A DNA stretch of 34,080 nt, taken from an uncultured Lachnospiraceae bacterium (GTDB taxonomy: Bacteria > Bacillota > Clostridia > Lachnospirales > Lachnospiraceae). The DNA lies in contig CAJTMC010000040.1 in NCBI GenBank assembly GCA_910577115.1, positions 1-34,080 of the forward strand. Reading direction: 5' to 3'. A program made the position numbers and the translations under genes. Below are positions 1 to 6,692 of the stretch, piece after piece (position 1 is the first letter of the stretch; the number at the start of each line of letters is the position of its first letter). The notes beneath the pieces were generated by a model, which was given only the letters and a program-made list of their open reading frames with translations, was not told the origin of the DNA and ran no database searches.

Positions 1-50
1 GCTGTGTATAGGTTCCTCAAAAAAGACTGGTAAATGAAAGTCCAAAATAG

Positions 51-73
51 GGCGGCGGTGATTATCCGCCGCC
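51..73 (-). terminator. Hairpin terminator after relaxase remnant
   Basis: A perfect 8-bp inverted repeat (GGCGGCGG, 7-base loop, CCGCCGCC) starts 7 bases beyond the stop codon of the relaxase fragment. Read on the minus strand it is followed by CTATTTT, a short T-run. The position and GC-rich stem fit a factor-independent terminator, although the T-run is weak. Confidence 0.6.
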
Positions 74-80
74 TTGTCTG

Positions 81-619
81 TTATCTCTCCATATCCTGCT
101 TTCTGAGGGGCTGTTGTTCTCGCTGTTCCTGCCGCAAGATACTGTAAACGCTCTTTCTGATTTTCTCTGATTCTTTTACTTCCTCTTTCAATGTAAGATA
201 CCGCTGATTGAGTGTTTTCCTCTCGGCGGTCAGCTTGATGTATTCTTCTTTCCATGTCTTTGTCGGGATTGTGGTCTTGCCGTTCATCACGCCTCTGAGA
301 TAATCTTTCGCCGTTGTGAACAGGATTTGCTCGGCTTCGGTCAGCGGCTTCTTTCCCTTGTACTTGAAATAAATGTCGGCTTGCTCTAAGTGCTTTTTAG
401 AGTACCTAACCGCCGTTCAACAGGTTTGCGCTTGTCTCGAATATCCAGTTGTTCGCCTATCATGGACTTAAATTTTTCATCAAGCCCCACCATATCCATG
501 ATGTTGTTAGTTTGCAGAAAATTCGACATTTTGGCTGCATCTTTGAGATTATACAGCGATTGGGAATATCCCGGATTTCCTACATCCCAAATCACCGTTT
601 TTACCCAGATTAGTTGAAT
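81..619 (-). pseudogene. Relaxase C-terminal remnant (Tn1549-type integrative element), frameshifted
   Basis: Two adjacent minus-strand reading frames join into one protein tail. The upstream piece (residues like NPGYSQSLYNLKDAAKMS and KPVERRLGTLK) stops early, and the downstream piece continues with KKHLEQADIYFKYKGKKPL through KLTAERKTLNQRYLTLKEEV to the stop at 81. This helical, Lys/Glu-rich tail is what I recall from mobilisation relaxases of Tn1549-like conjugative elements; I could not check it by search. The frames join if one A is restored in the A-run read opposite 394-398, so a single-base deletion explains the break. No catalytic relaxase domain is present: the frame closes at a TAG near 620-622. 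It is therefore a dead leftover of an element whose remainder is missing here or lies outside the window. Confidence 0.7.
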
Positions 620-946
620 CTAAGGGTGTATCCAGCTGGGCGGAAAATTACCCATCGTCAAACCTTCTTCTTATAATTTTTTATTATCGGAAGTTCTTAT
701 TGAGATAAGTGTACCATATATTTCTACTTTTCCCAACATAATATTTCCATATCACCCAAAATAACACACCTACAAAAATATTATTTGTTGTCACAATTAT
801 TTTTCATTTCTGAATATCCTCTTAAAGCAGTTTATATTGCGAACAATTTCTAAAATCTTAGATACTATGGTACAAACAGCATCAGGGCGCATAGATTTTT
901 GTCCATGCGCTCTGATTTTATAAGGAACAAATATATGATAGTACGC
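620..946. other. AT-rich intergenic stretch, no gene seen
   Basis: About 330 bases with stops in all frames and no convincing coding signal. It separates the relaxase remnant from the end of the four-gene cluster. The only structure I see is the hairpin at 881-916, annotated separately. The boundary near 620 may be where the integrative-element remnant meets chromosomal DNA, but no attachment site or target repeat is recognisable. Confidence 0.5.
881..916. terminator. Bidirectional-looking hairpin downstream of the 617-residue gene
   Basis: ATCAGGGCGCAT (881-892) pairs with ATGCGCTCTGAT (905-916) across a 12-base loop, 11 of 12 positions complementary. It lies about 30 bases past the stop of the minus-strand gene ending at 947. 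The T-run is better on the plus strand (TTTTA) than on the minus strand (GCTGTTTG), so its direction is uncertain. Confidence 0.5.
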
Positions 947-2800
947 TTAATTATTCAGATACCCTTGCTTTTCTTCCTCCTTCGACCATATCCGCTCATA
1001 TCGCCCGCCGATGTTCTCAAATACGTCCTGCCATGTCGCAAACTCTTGTATATCACGAATACTGTCCTTATTCTCCTGAAGCCATGCCGTCACTGCCTGA
1101 TAGGTATCTTCCAAATACATAACACTCCAGTTCTTTTTCGCATCCGCATTGTCGTGGTACGACATTCCGTCAAATCCCATCGAAAGAAAGCCGTCCTTTG
1201 TATGCTGCGCAAGTCCTTTTATCTCCAAGTCCGCCCAAATATACGCTTCCTCCATGCTGTCAATCAAATTCGGGTAACGGTTCAGATACGTCTGCGCAAG
1301 CGCCTCATAAGCCTGCCTGTCCTTCTCGCTCTCCAAAAGCACCTTGCCTCCGCGTCCCTCTTCACCGTCACGCACCAAATACCGGATACCCGTATCTGAA
1401 TGCCGCTTTAGCGTAAATCCTTGCAGTTCCTCCGTCTCCAGCGCATCAACTCCCATAACGTTCTGTAATGCCTGTTCCAACTCACTGTTCAATGGCAGAG
1501 CATCATAACTCATGCTCCCATGCTCCGAAATCAAATAACGCCTGCCCGTTGCGCTGTCGCGCCGCACCTTAATATCCGCATAGTCAAACACACCAATCCG
1601 CTCACCGTCTTCATTATATAAGTCAAAGCAGCCCGCCTCATTGTCCGGCACAAAGCGGTAATGCGCGGTTTTGTATTCCTCATATTCCGACGCGCTACGT
1701 TCCGGCACGCCCGTTTCCGGCGCAGTTGGATTTGGCAAATCACTCTCCGAAACCGGATATTCCCCTGTAAGCGCCGCCAATTGCTCCGCTGTCAAAGAGT
1801 TTTCAAGCGCCTCTATCTCTTCATCTGACAAAACTTTGACAAACTCCAGTCCCTTCTTTTCAAAGTACTTCTCCCAAGCCGAATAATCCTCTATATCCTT
1901 CCCGACAATATAGCCTTCCGCCATCGCATTCATGATTTCCATATACATATTTCCATCAGTCCCCGAATAGTGGACAGCCCAGCTTTTTGACGGATCGGCA
2001 TCGTCCATGTACTCCATTCCGTTACATGCAATCGACAAAATGCCGTTTTCCGTTCGAACCGAAAATCCTGCCACTTCTGACTGTGCAAAGCCCATCGCCA
2101 CACCGTCCGTTTTTACAAGATTGGGATACTTCTTTTTATAAATATCCGCCAGCTCCTGCAGCTTTTCCAACTGCTGTTCATCACGAATCATAAGCCAAGA
2201 ACCATTCCCCTCGTTTCCCTTGACTTGCAGGCACTCAATCCCCGTAAATGCGTCAACCGTAATTGTATATTTGTCATTTAAAGACACCGGCAAAATACTG
2301 TCCGCGCTTTCCACATTCAGGAACTGCGATAACGCACTCCTTAACTTAGCATCAGCGGGTATCGCGTCCATCAGTCCGCCAATCGGACCGTCCGCCATCA
2401 GATAATATTGATTCGTATTTTTATCTGTCTGTAGCGTTGTGTTACTCGGATCAAACATAAACGTTTTGTCAAACTGCTTGTCGTATATGCGCCAATATCC
2501 TTCGATTTCGTCGGACTTTTCAATCAAATACCGGTCATTTTCGACCTCTCGAAGCGTCCCTTTTGCCTGCATCTTGAGATTGTATGTCCTACTCTTTGGA
2601 CCTGCATTTTTCATTCTTTCAAATGCGTGATACGGAGAAAGCGTGTTTCCCGTCTTTGCAGGCGAATATGCATTGTCTTGCAGGCTATCTGTTTTCTGCG
2701 AAAGCGTTTCGGATTGCTTTTGCTGTCTTTTTTGCGATACTGCCATTTTTCCGTAAATGCTTTGAAAATGATTTATTTGAACATTCATACTTGTGCCCAT
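947..2800 (-). CDS. Unknown protein with two tandem repeat domains (LytTR-linked cluster gene 4)
   Basis: Function not recognised. The 617-residue protein has no signal peptide and no membrane helix, so it is predicted to be cytoplasmic or exported by a non-Sec route. An unstructured Gln/Lys/Ser-rich N-terminus (about 1-70) precedes two related domains of about 220-240 residues each. Matching segments are YPNLV (225) with YPNLI (509), and the NGMEYMDDAD block (260) with the DGMSYHDNAD block (544), each followed by a W-(A/S)-V-x-Y motif. They are joined by an acidic, Pro-rich linker (about 325-375). I chose the ATG at 2800 because GGAGGTGAC lies just before it; the ATG four codons later is too far from that site. 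It is last in a run of four co-directional genes behind a LytTR regulator, 27 bases after its neighbour. Confidence 0.8.
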   Translation of the reverse strand: MGTSMNVQINHFQSIYGKMAVSQKRQQKQSETLSQKTDSLQDNAYSPAKTGNTLSPYHAFERMKNAGPKSRTYNLKMQAKGTLREVENDRYLIEKSDEIEGYWRIYDKQFDKTFMFDPSNTTLQTDKNTNQYYLMADGPIGGLMDAIPADAKLRSALSQFLNVESADSILPVSLNDKYTITVDAFTGIECLQVKGNEGNGSWLMIRDEQQLEKLQELADIYKKKYPNLVKTDGVAMGFAQSEVAGFSVRTENGILSIACNGMEYMDDADPSKSWAVHYSGTDGNMYMEIMNAMAEGYIVGKDIEDYSAWEKYFEKKGLEFVKVLSDEEIEALENSLTAEQLAALTGEYPVSESDLPNPTAPETGVPERSASEYEEYKTAHYRFVPDNEAGCFDLYNEDGERIGVFDYADIKVRRDSATGRRYLISEHGSMSYDALPLNSELEQALQNVMGVDALETEELQGFTLKRHSDTGIRYLVRDGEEGRGGKVLLESEKDRQAYEALAQTYLNRYPNLIDSMEEAYIWADLEIKGLAQHTKDGFLSMGFDGMSYHDNADAKKNWSVMYLEDTYQAVTAWLQENKDSIRDIQEFATWQDVFENIGGRYERIWSKEEEKQGYLNN

Positions 2801-2827
2801 GTCACCTCCACGCAAACCTTCCGTTTT

Positions 2828-3565
2828 TCACGATACTGCATTGTATTTTATTTTTTGAATTGCTTCCTGCCAATGTTGGCTGTCAAAATAATTCCCTCCA
2901 CCGCGCATATTCTGAAGCAGGCTCTGAATCATGTCATAGGTTAATGACGATGTATCGACAGACAACTCTTTTCCGTCCTTTGATTTCACCGCAATGCCAT
3001 TCGTTCCCACATAAGCAACCGTATTGTCGTCAAGATACTGTATCATACCCGTCATTTCCGCAAATTTTTTTAACCAGGATTCTCCTGTTTCCTGACACAT
3101 TTCCTTAAACTTTTCCGCATCTTTTCCTACCATATAAGGGTGCTTTCCGTCGCGGACATACCATGAAAAACCTGTTTCGGAATCCGTATATTGCGGGTCT
3201 GTCAATGCCCATTCCGCCAGCGTTCTGCCCTCATACCATGTTTGCAGACCTTCTTCCGCTGAGATTGTTACCTGCTCTTTGTCATCGGAAACACCGTTAT
3301 CTATACTGCTTGAACATTTTTTCATTTCCTCCAAAGGCAGCTTTTTGCCTTGATTTCTCTGCACCTGCTGTTCTACGGACTGCATCAGCTCTTCCTTTGT
3401 ATAAACCTTTCCAACAAAAGACGGCAGATTTGCCGATTCTGCTTCAATCAGCTCCCGATTAAATCGAAGAGTTCCCTCGCTATCTGTTTTGCATAATTTT
3501 TGGGGGAAATTTTGCCGATAAGCAGCCGACGTTGTATTAAAATAGTTATTTACTGTAATATGCAT
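2828..3565 (-). CDS. Unknown protein, LytTR-linked cluster gene 3
   Basis: Function not recognised. This is a 245-residue protein without signal peptide or membrane helices. The N-terminus (MHITVNNYFNTTSAAYRQNF) is Asn/Thr-rich and probably disordered, resembling in style the N-termini of its neighbours. The middle (about 60-100) is highly charged and Gln-rich. The C-terminal half has a compact globular look, with LAEWALTDPQYTDSETG and TSSLTYDMIQSLLQNMRGGG. The start is supported by GGAGGCAGGAGG just upstream. It sits 21 bases after the previous gene and 27 before the next, so co-transcription is very likely. Confidence 0.8.
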   Translation of the reverse strand: MHITVNNYFNTTSAAYRQNFPQKLCKTDSEGTLRFNRELIEAESANLPSFVGKVYTKEELMQSVEQQVQRNQGKKLPLEEMKKCSSSIDNGVSDDKEQVTISAEEGLQTWYEGRTLAEWALTDPQYTDSETGFSWYVRDGKHPYMVGKDAEKFKEMCQETGESWLKKFAEMTGMIQYLDDNTVAYVGTNGIAVKSKDGKELSVDTSSLTYDMIQSLLQNMRGGGNYFDSQHWQEAIQKIKYNAVS

Positions 3566-3586
3566 TACCTCCTGCCTCCCCCTGTC

Positions 3587-4177
3587 TTATTTCGTCAAAA
3601 AGTCCCAAAACGGCTTATAACGCAAGTATCCTTCAATATTTCCTGCCACATACTGTGTCTGCATCGCATCTGCCAACTGGTTTACCCAATTCCTCTGCTG
3701 AAACAAATCCTGATAGCTTGTTTCGTCCATTCCATGCTGATTCATCGCTGATGACGTGAACGCAGACTGCGCATTGGGGCATTTTCCAGTCGCTGTCAAA
3801 TGGCTGGAATACGCAAACATATCAATATAATCGCTGTTTCGCGGGTCAACCTTCGACACGTCCACCATGCGCTCCGTCGCGTTTCCGTCCTCGTCCCAAA
3901 TCTTCACTTTATATACAGGATTTGCCGCGTCAAAATCCTTCGGCTTATAAACCGTCACCGAATGATCCGCGCCGCACATCGCGCCGATTGCCTCCCCGTC
4001 CTGCTCATTGGAAATATGAAGAACAAAACCGCCGCCTGCGTTCTGCGTTTTCTGCGCCTCTGCGAATGTATGTTCTGTATCCTTTGTTCCGCTTAATTTC
4101 TTCTTCTCTATCCCCATCTTGTATCCCGCTTTGGGAAAATACGCTGTCATCATGTTTGTATTAATATTCATACTCAT
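3587..4177 (-). CDS. Unknown protein, paralogue of the adjacent upstream gene (cluster gene 2)
   Basis: Function not recognised. The 196-residue protein is paralogous to the 183-residue protein encoded at 4249-4800. Both have an Asn/Ile/Gly-rich N-terminus, a central beta-type segment ending in an acidic (D/E)xDGN or VDENG turn followed by a polar strand and D(V/I)xxxxP, and a C-terminal helix ending in FWDF(L/M). Here the end reads RYKPFWDFLTK. The matching block before the last helix is DLFQQ here and GLFEK in the paralogue. No signal peptide or membrane helix is visible. GGAGG lies 6 bases before the ATG. The gene lies 71 bases after its paralogue and 21 before cluster gene 3. Confidence 0.8.
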   Translation of the reverse strand: MSMNINTNMMTAYFPKAGYKMGIEKKKLSGTKDTEHTFAEAQKTQNAGGGFVLHISNEQDGEAIGAMCGADHSVTVYKPKDFDAANPVYKVKIWDEDGNATERMVDVSKVDPRNSDYIDMFAYSSHLTATGKCPNAQSAFTSSAMNQHGMDETSYQDLFQQRNWVNQLADAMQTQYVAGNIEGYLRYKPFWDFLTK

Positions 4178-4248
4178 TTTTATCCTCCATTTCTGCCAAC
4201 AGTTTCGCTATCTGTCAGCACCTTCTAACTTCCTTATCATAAACCGGT

Positions 4249-4800
4249 TTACTTCCTGTCCATAAAGTCCCAAAATGCCTGCATACTCTGTCGATAATAC
4301 GCCGCTGTTTTTTGCTGCTTCAGCAGTGTCATATCGCTAATCTGTTTTTCAAACAACCCCATAAAATCCGCCCTGTCATGCAGTCCCATCATTCCCGTTT
4401 CCATTGGAAGAGAGGACAGTCCTCCGTTTTTGTCCACGTCCAAATACGCCTCTAGCGCGTGCATTTCCACTACCGATGCGTGCTGCGGATTAATGTCGTT
4501 GATATGTATCGTCTGCTCAAACTCCTTCCCGTTCTCGTCAACGCCTTTCGCGACAACCGTCGGATCTTCGTCTGTCGAATTTGGGGCATACTTGATATAG
4601 AACGACAGCCCTGTACCGTTCCCGCCCGAATACAACATGTCGTCTGTCTTTAAATAAACAATAGACGTATGCGGCGCCGCCGCTGCCGTATTGTTCAATA
4701 TACCCGAAAATGCCGTTTCTGCCTCGTTTTTCCTTGCCTGTCTTGTATTCCCATATCCCATCACCGGATAACCTGCCGCACCAATTCCGTTAATTCCCAC
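4249..4800 (-). CDS. Unknown protein, paralogue of the adjacent downstream gene (cluster gene 1)
   Basis: Function not recognised. The 183-residue protein is the first gene after the LytTR regulator. The N-terminus (MGINGIGAAGYPVMGYGNTR) is Gly-rich and of a kind often seen in unstructured leaders of flagellum-associated proteins; that parallel is an inference. The core (about 45-125) and the C-terminal FWDFMDRK match the 196-residue protein downstream, so the pair arose by tandem duplication. I accept a GTG start because AAGGAG lies 8-9 bases upstream and no ATG precedes the conserved core in a better place. No signal peptide or membrane helix is seen. Confidence 0.78.
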   Translation of the reverse strand: MGINGIGAAGYPVMGYGNTRQARKNEAETAFSGILNNTAAAAPHTSIVYLKTDDMLYSGGNGTGLSFYIKYAPNSTDEDPTVVAKGVDENGKEFEQTIHINDINPQHASVVEMHALEAYLDVDKNGGLSSLPMETGMMGLHDRADFMGLFEKQISDMTLLKQQKTAAYYRQSMQAFWDFMDRK

Positions 4801-4945
4801 TTTTTAAGCTCCTTTCTAAAATGTGCGAATTTGTGCTTTTTGTATAACGTATATCCTTGTTTTTGCTGGCAGCTCCTCTGTCAGTCAGAGCCGCCTATGC
4901 CCTCTTGCAATAAGTCCGGACATATGTTGGGTAAACCATATCGTT

Positions 4946-5344
4946 TTACACGCTGGAAACCCCGCCATTTTCCAAATAACGCTTATACGCCTTCACAAAC
5001 TCTCCAAATTTCTTCTTTGCAACATAGACCTTATCGCCGCTCGTAAGGATTGCGCTGCCTTCGCCATATTCCGCAATATACGCCATATTCACAATATATG
5101 CCCGATGACACCGGTAAAAGCCTTCTCCGAGCTGCTCCATAAGCTCTTCCATTGTCGCATAAATTTCTATGTTTTGCTGTGCTCCCATAGTGTGTATTTC
5201 CACTTTTTTCGCCCTGCTCTCAACATACAGAATATCCGCCTGATCGAGCATGAGCTTTTTCGTCCTGATAAACAGCTTCCTCCTTTCGTCCTTTTTGTCG
5301 GTTTTTTCTGTCATTCTTTTGTCGCCGCCGACAATCCCGTCCAA
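4946..5344 (-). CDS. LytTR-domain DNA-binding regulator (stand-alone)
   Basis: A 132-residue transcription regulator consisting almost only of a LytTR domain (about 20-125). Recognisable blocks are ADILYVES (strand/turn), KVEIHTMG, the MEELMEQLG helix, and FYRCHRAYIVNMAYI, the family signature of the second half, then GDKVYVAKKKFGEFVKAYKRYL. There is no receiver domain and no membrane segment, so it is an orphan LytTR of the kind that binds direct repeats upstream of targets. The start is TTG at 5344, chosen because GGGGGAGG lies 8 bases before it; an ATG ten codons inside lacks such a site. Four unknown genes follow after a 145-base gap and are its likely targets. Its own promoter-like site is described separately. 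Confidence 0.88.
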   Translation of the reverse strand: MDGIVGGDKRMTEKTDKKDERRKLFIRTKKLMLDQADILYVESRAKKVEIHTMGAQQNIEIYATMEELMEQLGEGFYRCHRAYIVNMAYIAEYGEGSAILTSGDKVYVAKKKFGEFVKAYKRYLENGGVSSV

Positions 5345-5377
5345 AGCTTATCACCTCCCCCATATGGACTGTTGTTT

Positions 5378-5407
5378 ATTATATCGGTTAAAAAAAAAAT
5401 TTTTTCA
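5378..5407 (-). promoter_or_regulatory. Candidate promoter for the LytTR regulator (sigma-28-like or sigma-A)
   Basis: On the minus strand the sequence reads TGAA, 16 bases made of A/T runs, then CCGATATAAT. TGAA-N15-ACCGATAT is close to the sigma-28/sigma-D pattern TAAA-N15-GCCGATAT, with the same spacing. The same bases contain a perfect TATAAT (5383-5378) with no good -35 box for the housekeeping factor. The start codon is about 35 bases downstream. Which factor is used cannot be decided from sequence. Confidence 0.45.
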
Positions 5408-5453
5408 GACAAATGGAACGAAACGACTATTTTTCAGGAATGAAAGGAAAAAC

Positions 5454-5496
5454 AAAAAGAGGCAAACCTTTTTGTTCCTATGGTTTTACCTCTTTT
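5454..5496 (-). terminator. Terminator downstream of the XRE regulator
   Basis: AAAAAGAGGCAAACC (5454-5468) is nearly complementary to GGTTTTACCTCTTTT (5482-5496). On the minus strand the stem is followed by CTTTTTGTTTTTCC, a strong T-rich tail. It lies 26 bases beyond the stop codon of the XRE gene, so it is a convincing factor-independent terminator for that gene. Confidence 0.75.
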
Positions 5497-5521
5497 GACA
5501 AAAAACAGATATAATAGAAAA

Positions 5522-5968
5522 TCAAGAATTCATATGTTTTACGCAAATAAAAATAACAATTGCCGTTGCAATTAAAAACTCGGAAAAAATCACTGATGCA
5601 TTCCATATCTCAAAGTAATAATGCCCGATAAAATATGTTGCAAAAAATAGCAAATACACACCCGCTGCATACAAAGCACAATGCAGCCTTTGCGAACGCC
5701 TTCTCTCCCGAATCAGCATCTGCTCCTGCTGCTTTGCTAAGAGTTCCGTTTTTACGGTAAGCTCGTTTATCTCTGACGGTTTCAGCAAATAATCCGTCGT
5801 GACATCAAAGATATTGCTCAACGCGACAATCTTATCCAGCTCCGGTACCGCCTGTCCTGACTCCCATTTCGATACGGACTGCCTTGAAACGTCCAATCGT
5901 TCCGCCAACTGCTCCTGTGTCAAATCCCTGTTTTTTCTTAGCGTTAATAGTTTCTCTGAAAAATCCAT
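5522..5968 (-). CDS. XRE/Cro-type HTH regulator with C-terminal membrane helices
   Basis: A 148-residue protein. Residues about 5-60 form a standard helix-turn-helix of the XRE (HTH_3) family, with LRKNRDLTQEQLAERLDVSR, then QSVSKWESGQAVPELDKIV and the FDVTTDYLL end typical of Firmicutes regulators. A charged linker (about 68-90, KQQEQMLIRERRRSQR) leads to two hydrophobic helices (about 92-112 and 120-141). This suggests a membrane-anchored repressor. The ATG at 5968 is chosen because AAGGAGG precedes it by 7-8 bases; an upstream in-frame ATG has no such site. It stands alone, with a terminator after it. Its target is unknown; the decayed transporter tail upstream (6114-6234) could be a leftover of a former partner. 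Confidence 0.88.
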   Translation of the reverse strand: MDFSEKLLTLRKNRDLTQEQLAERLDVSRQSVSKWESGQAVPELDKIVALSNIFDVTTDYLLKPSEINELTVKTELLAKQQEQMLIRERRRSQRLHCALYAAGVYLLFFATYFIGHYYFEIWNASVIFSEFLIATAIVIFICVKHMNS

Positions 5969-6113
5969 TTTGTACCCTCCTTGTAATATCTGATACATAG
6001 ATGATAGCAAAATTCATGGTTGCATACTAGCAAGCGGACTGTATATTTGGGCAACCTCCCGTTGCAACTGCTTTAAGATGTCCTTCTTGTCATTAACTCT
6101 TAATTAAAGTGTG

Positions 6114-6234
6114 TTATTTTACAACGGATTCCTTTTCAAGAACCGCAAAACTCCTTTTGGAGTACAGCGAAACCGCCATGGTCAAAATCGCCGCGCCTGC
6201 GATAATTCCTATTTCGTGTGTTAAAAAAATATGT
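6114..6234 (-). pseudogene. ABC-transporter-permease-like C-terminal fragment
   Basis: A minus-strand frame reads HEIGIIAGAAILTMAVSLYS, followed by KRSFAVLEKESVVK and a stop at 6114. It holds one hydrophobic helix followed by a basic tail, like the last helix of an ABC export permease. An in-frame stop cuts it off about 40 codons upstream, and no start exists. It is therefore a fragment. The family assignment rests on a short stretch and is tentative. Confidence 0.35.
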
Positions 6235-6476
6235 TATGTGCCTGTCGATTGTCTACCTTTGCCTGTCTCTTCAATATAGAAATTAAAGAATCAAAATTTT
6301 CCGATGTAAGCCATCGGAAAGAGAAACGCCTGTATTATAGTTAGAATGAAACAAAAAGCTTGGTTGTGGATTTGTTACGCGATAGAACGCCGTTTTATCG
6401 GATTTAGGTATAAATGCAAATCCGCTTGTAGCAAGGCTCTTTGGGCTTATATTGCGTAACATGATGGCATAAAAAA

Positions 6477-6519
6477 GCGGCGTTCCTGTTCTCCCTGTAT
6501 TGAGATCGAGAAACGCCGC
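6477..6519 (-). terminator. Hairpin with T-run in decayed region
   Basis: GCGGCGTT (6477-6484) pairs perfectly with AACGCCGC (6512-6519) around a 27-base loop. On the minus strand the stem is followed directly by TTTTTTAT. The arrangement fits a factor-independent terminator of a minus-strand transcript starting further up, but no intact gene immediately upstream needs it except read-through past the GH28 gene end at 6693. Confidence 0.45.
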
Positions 6520-6692
6520 GTATGCGTCGTATTCCGTTTTCATTTATTCTTTCTCAATGCTGTGTACTGATGTTTGGGCTTGCACGGTTCCGGACGGCTT
6601 ATAAAGGCTCTTTCCCTTAAAAGTAGTAAATTCAGCTTGAAATCCTGCTTGTATGCCCGTAAATCAATACTTTTTTGAAATAATAAACCATT

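Larger units (their letters stand above)
5969..6692. other. Decayed intergenic region between the XRE gene and the GH28 gene
   Basis: About 720 bases without an intact gene. I see an ABC-permease-like C-terminal tail (6114-6234, minus), a hairpin with TTCCGATG/CATCGGAA arms at 6299-6319, and a stronger hairpin at 6477-6519 followed by a T-run. An open minus-strand frame of 86 codons (6283-6543) overlaps both hairpins and lacks a good ribosome site, so I do not call it a gene. The stretch looks like the residue of lost genes. Confidence 0.5.

Noticed and set aside
899..1399. Plus-strand frame opposite the 617-residue gene
   Set aside because: Cys/Arg/His-rich shadow of the minus-strand gene without a ribosome site.
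4868..4895. Hairpin between the LytTR gene and cluster gene 1
   Set aside because: GGC-rich arms with CTCTG/CAGAG form a bulged stem but no T-run follows on either strand, so neither a terminator nor a known riboswitch could be supported.
6283..6543. Open minus-strand frame of 86 codons
   Set aside because: Weak ribosome site, and it contains two hairpins, one with a T-run of terminator form; no recognisable family. Treated as non-coding.
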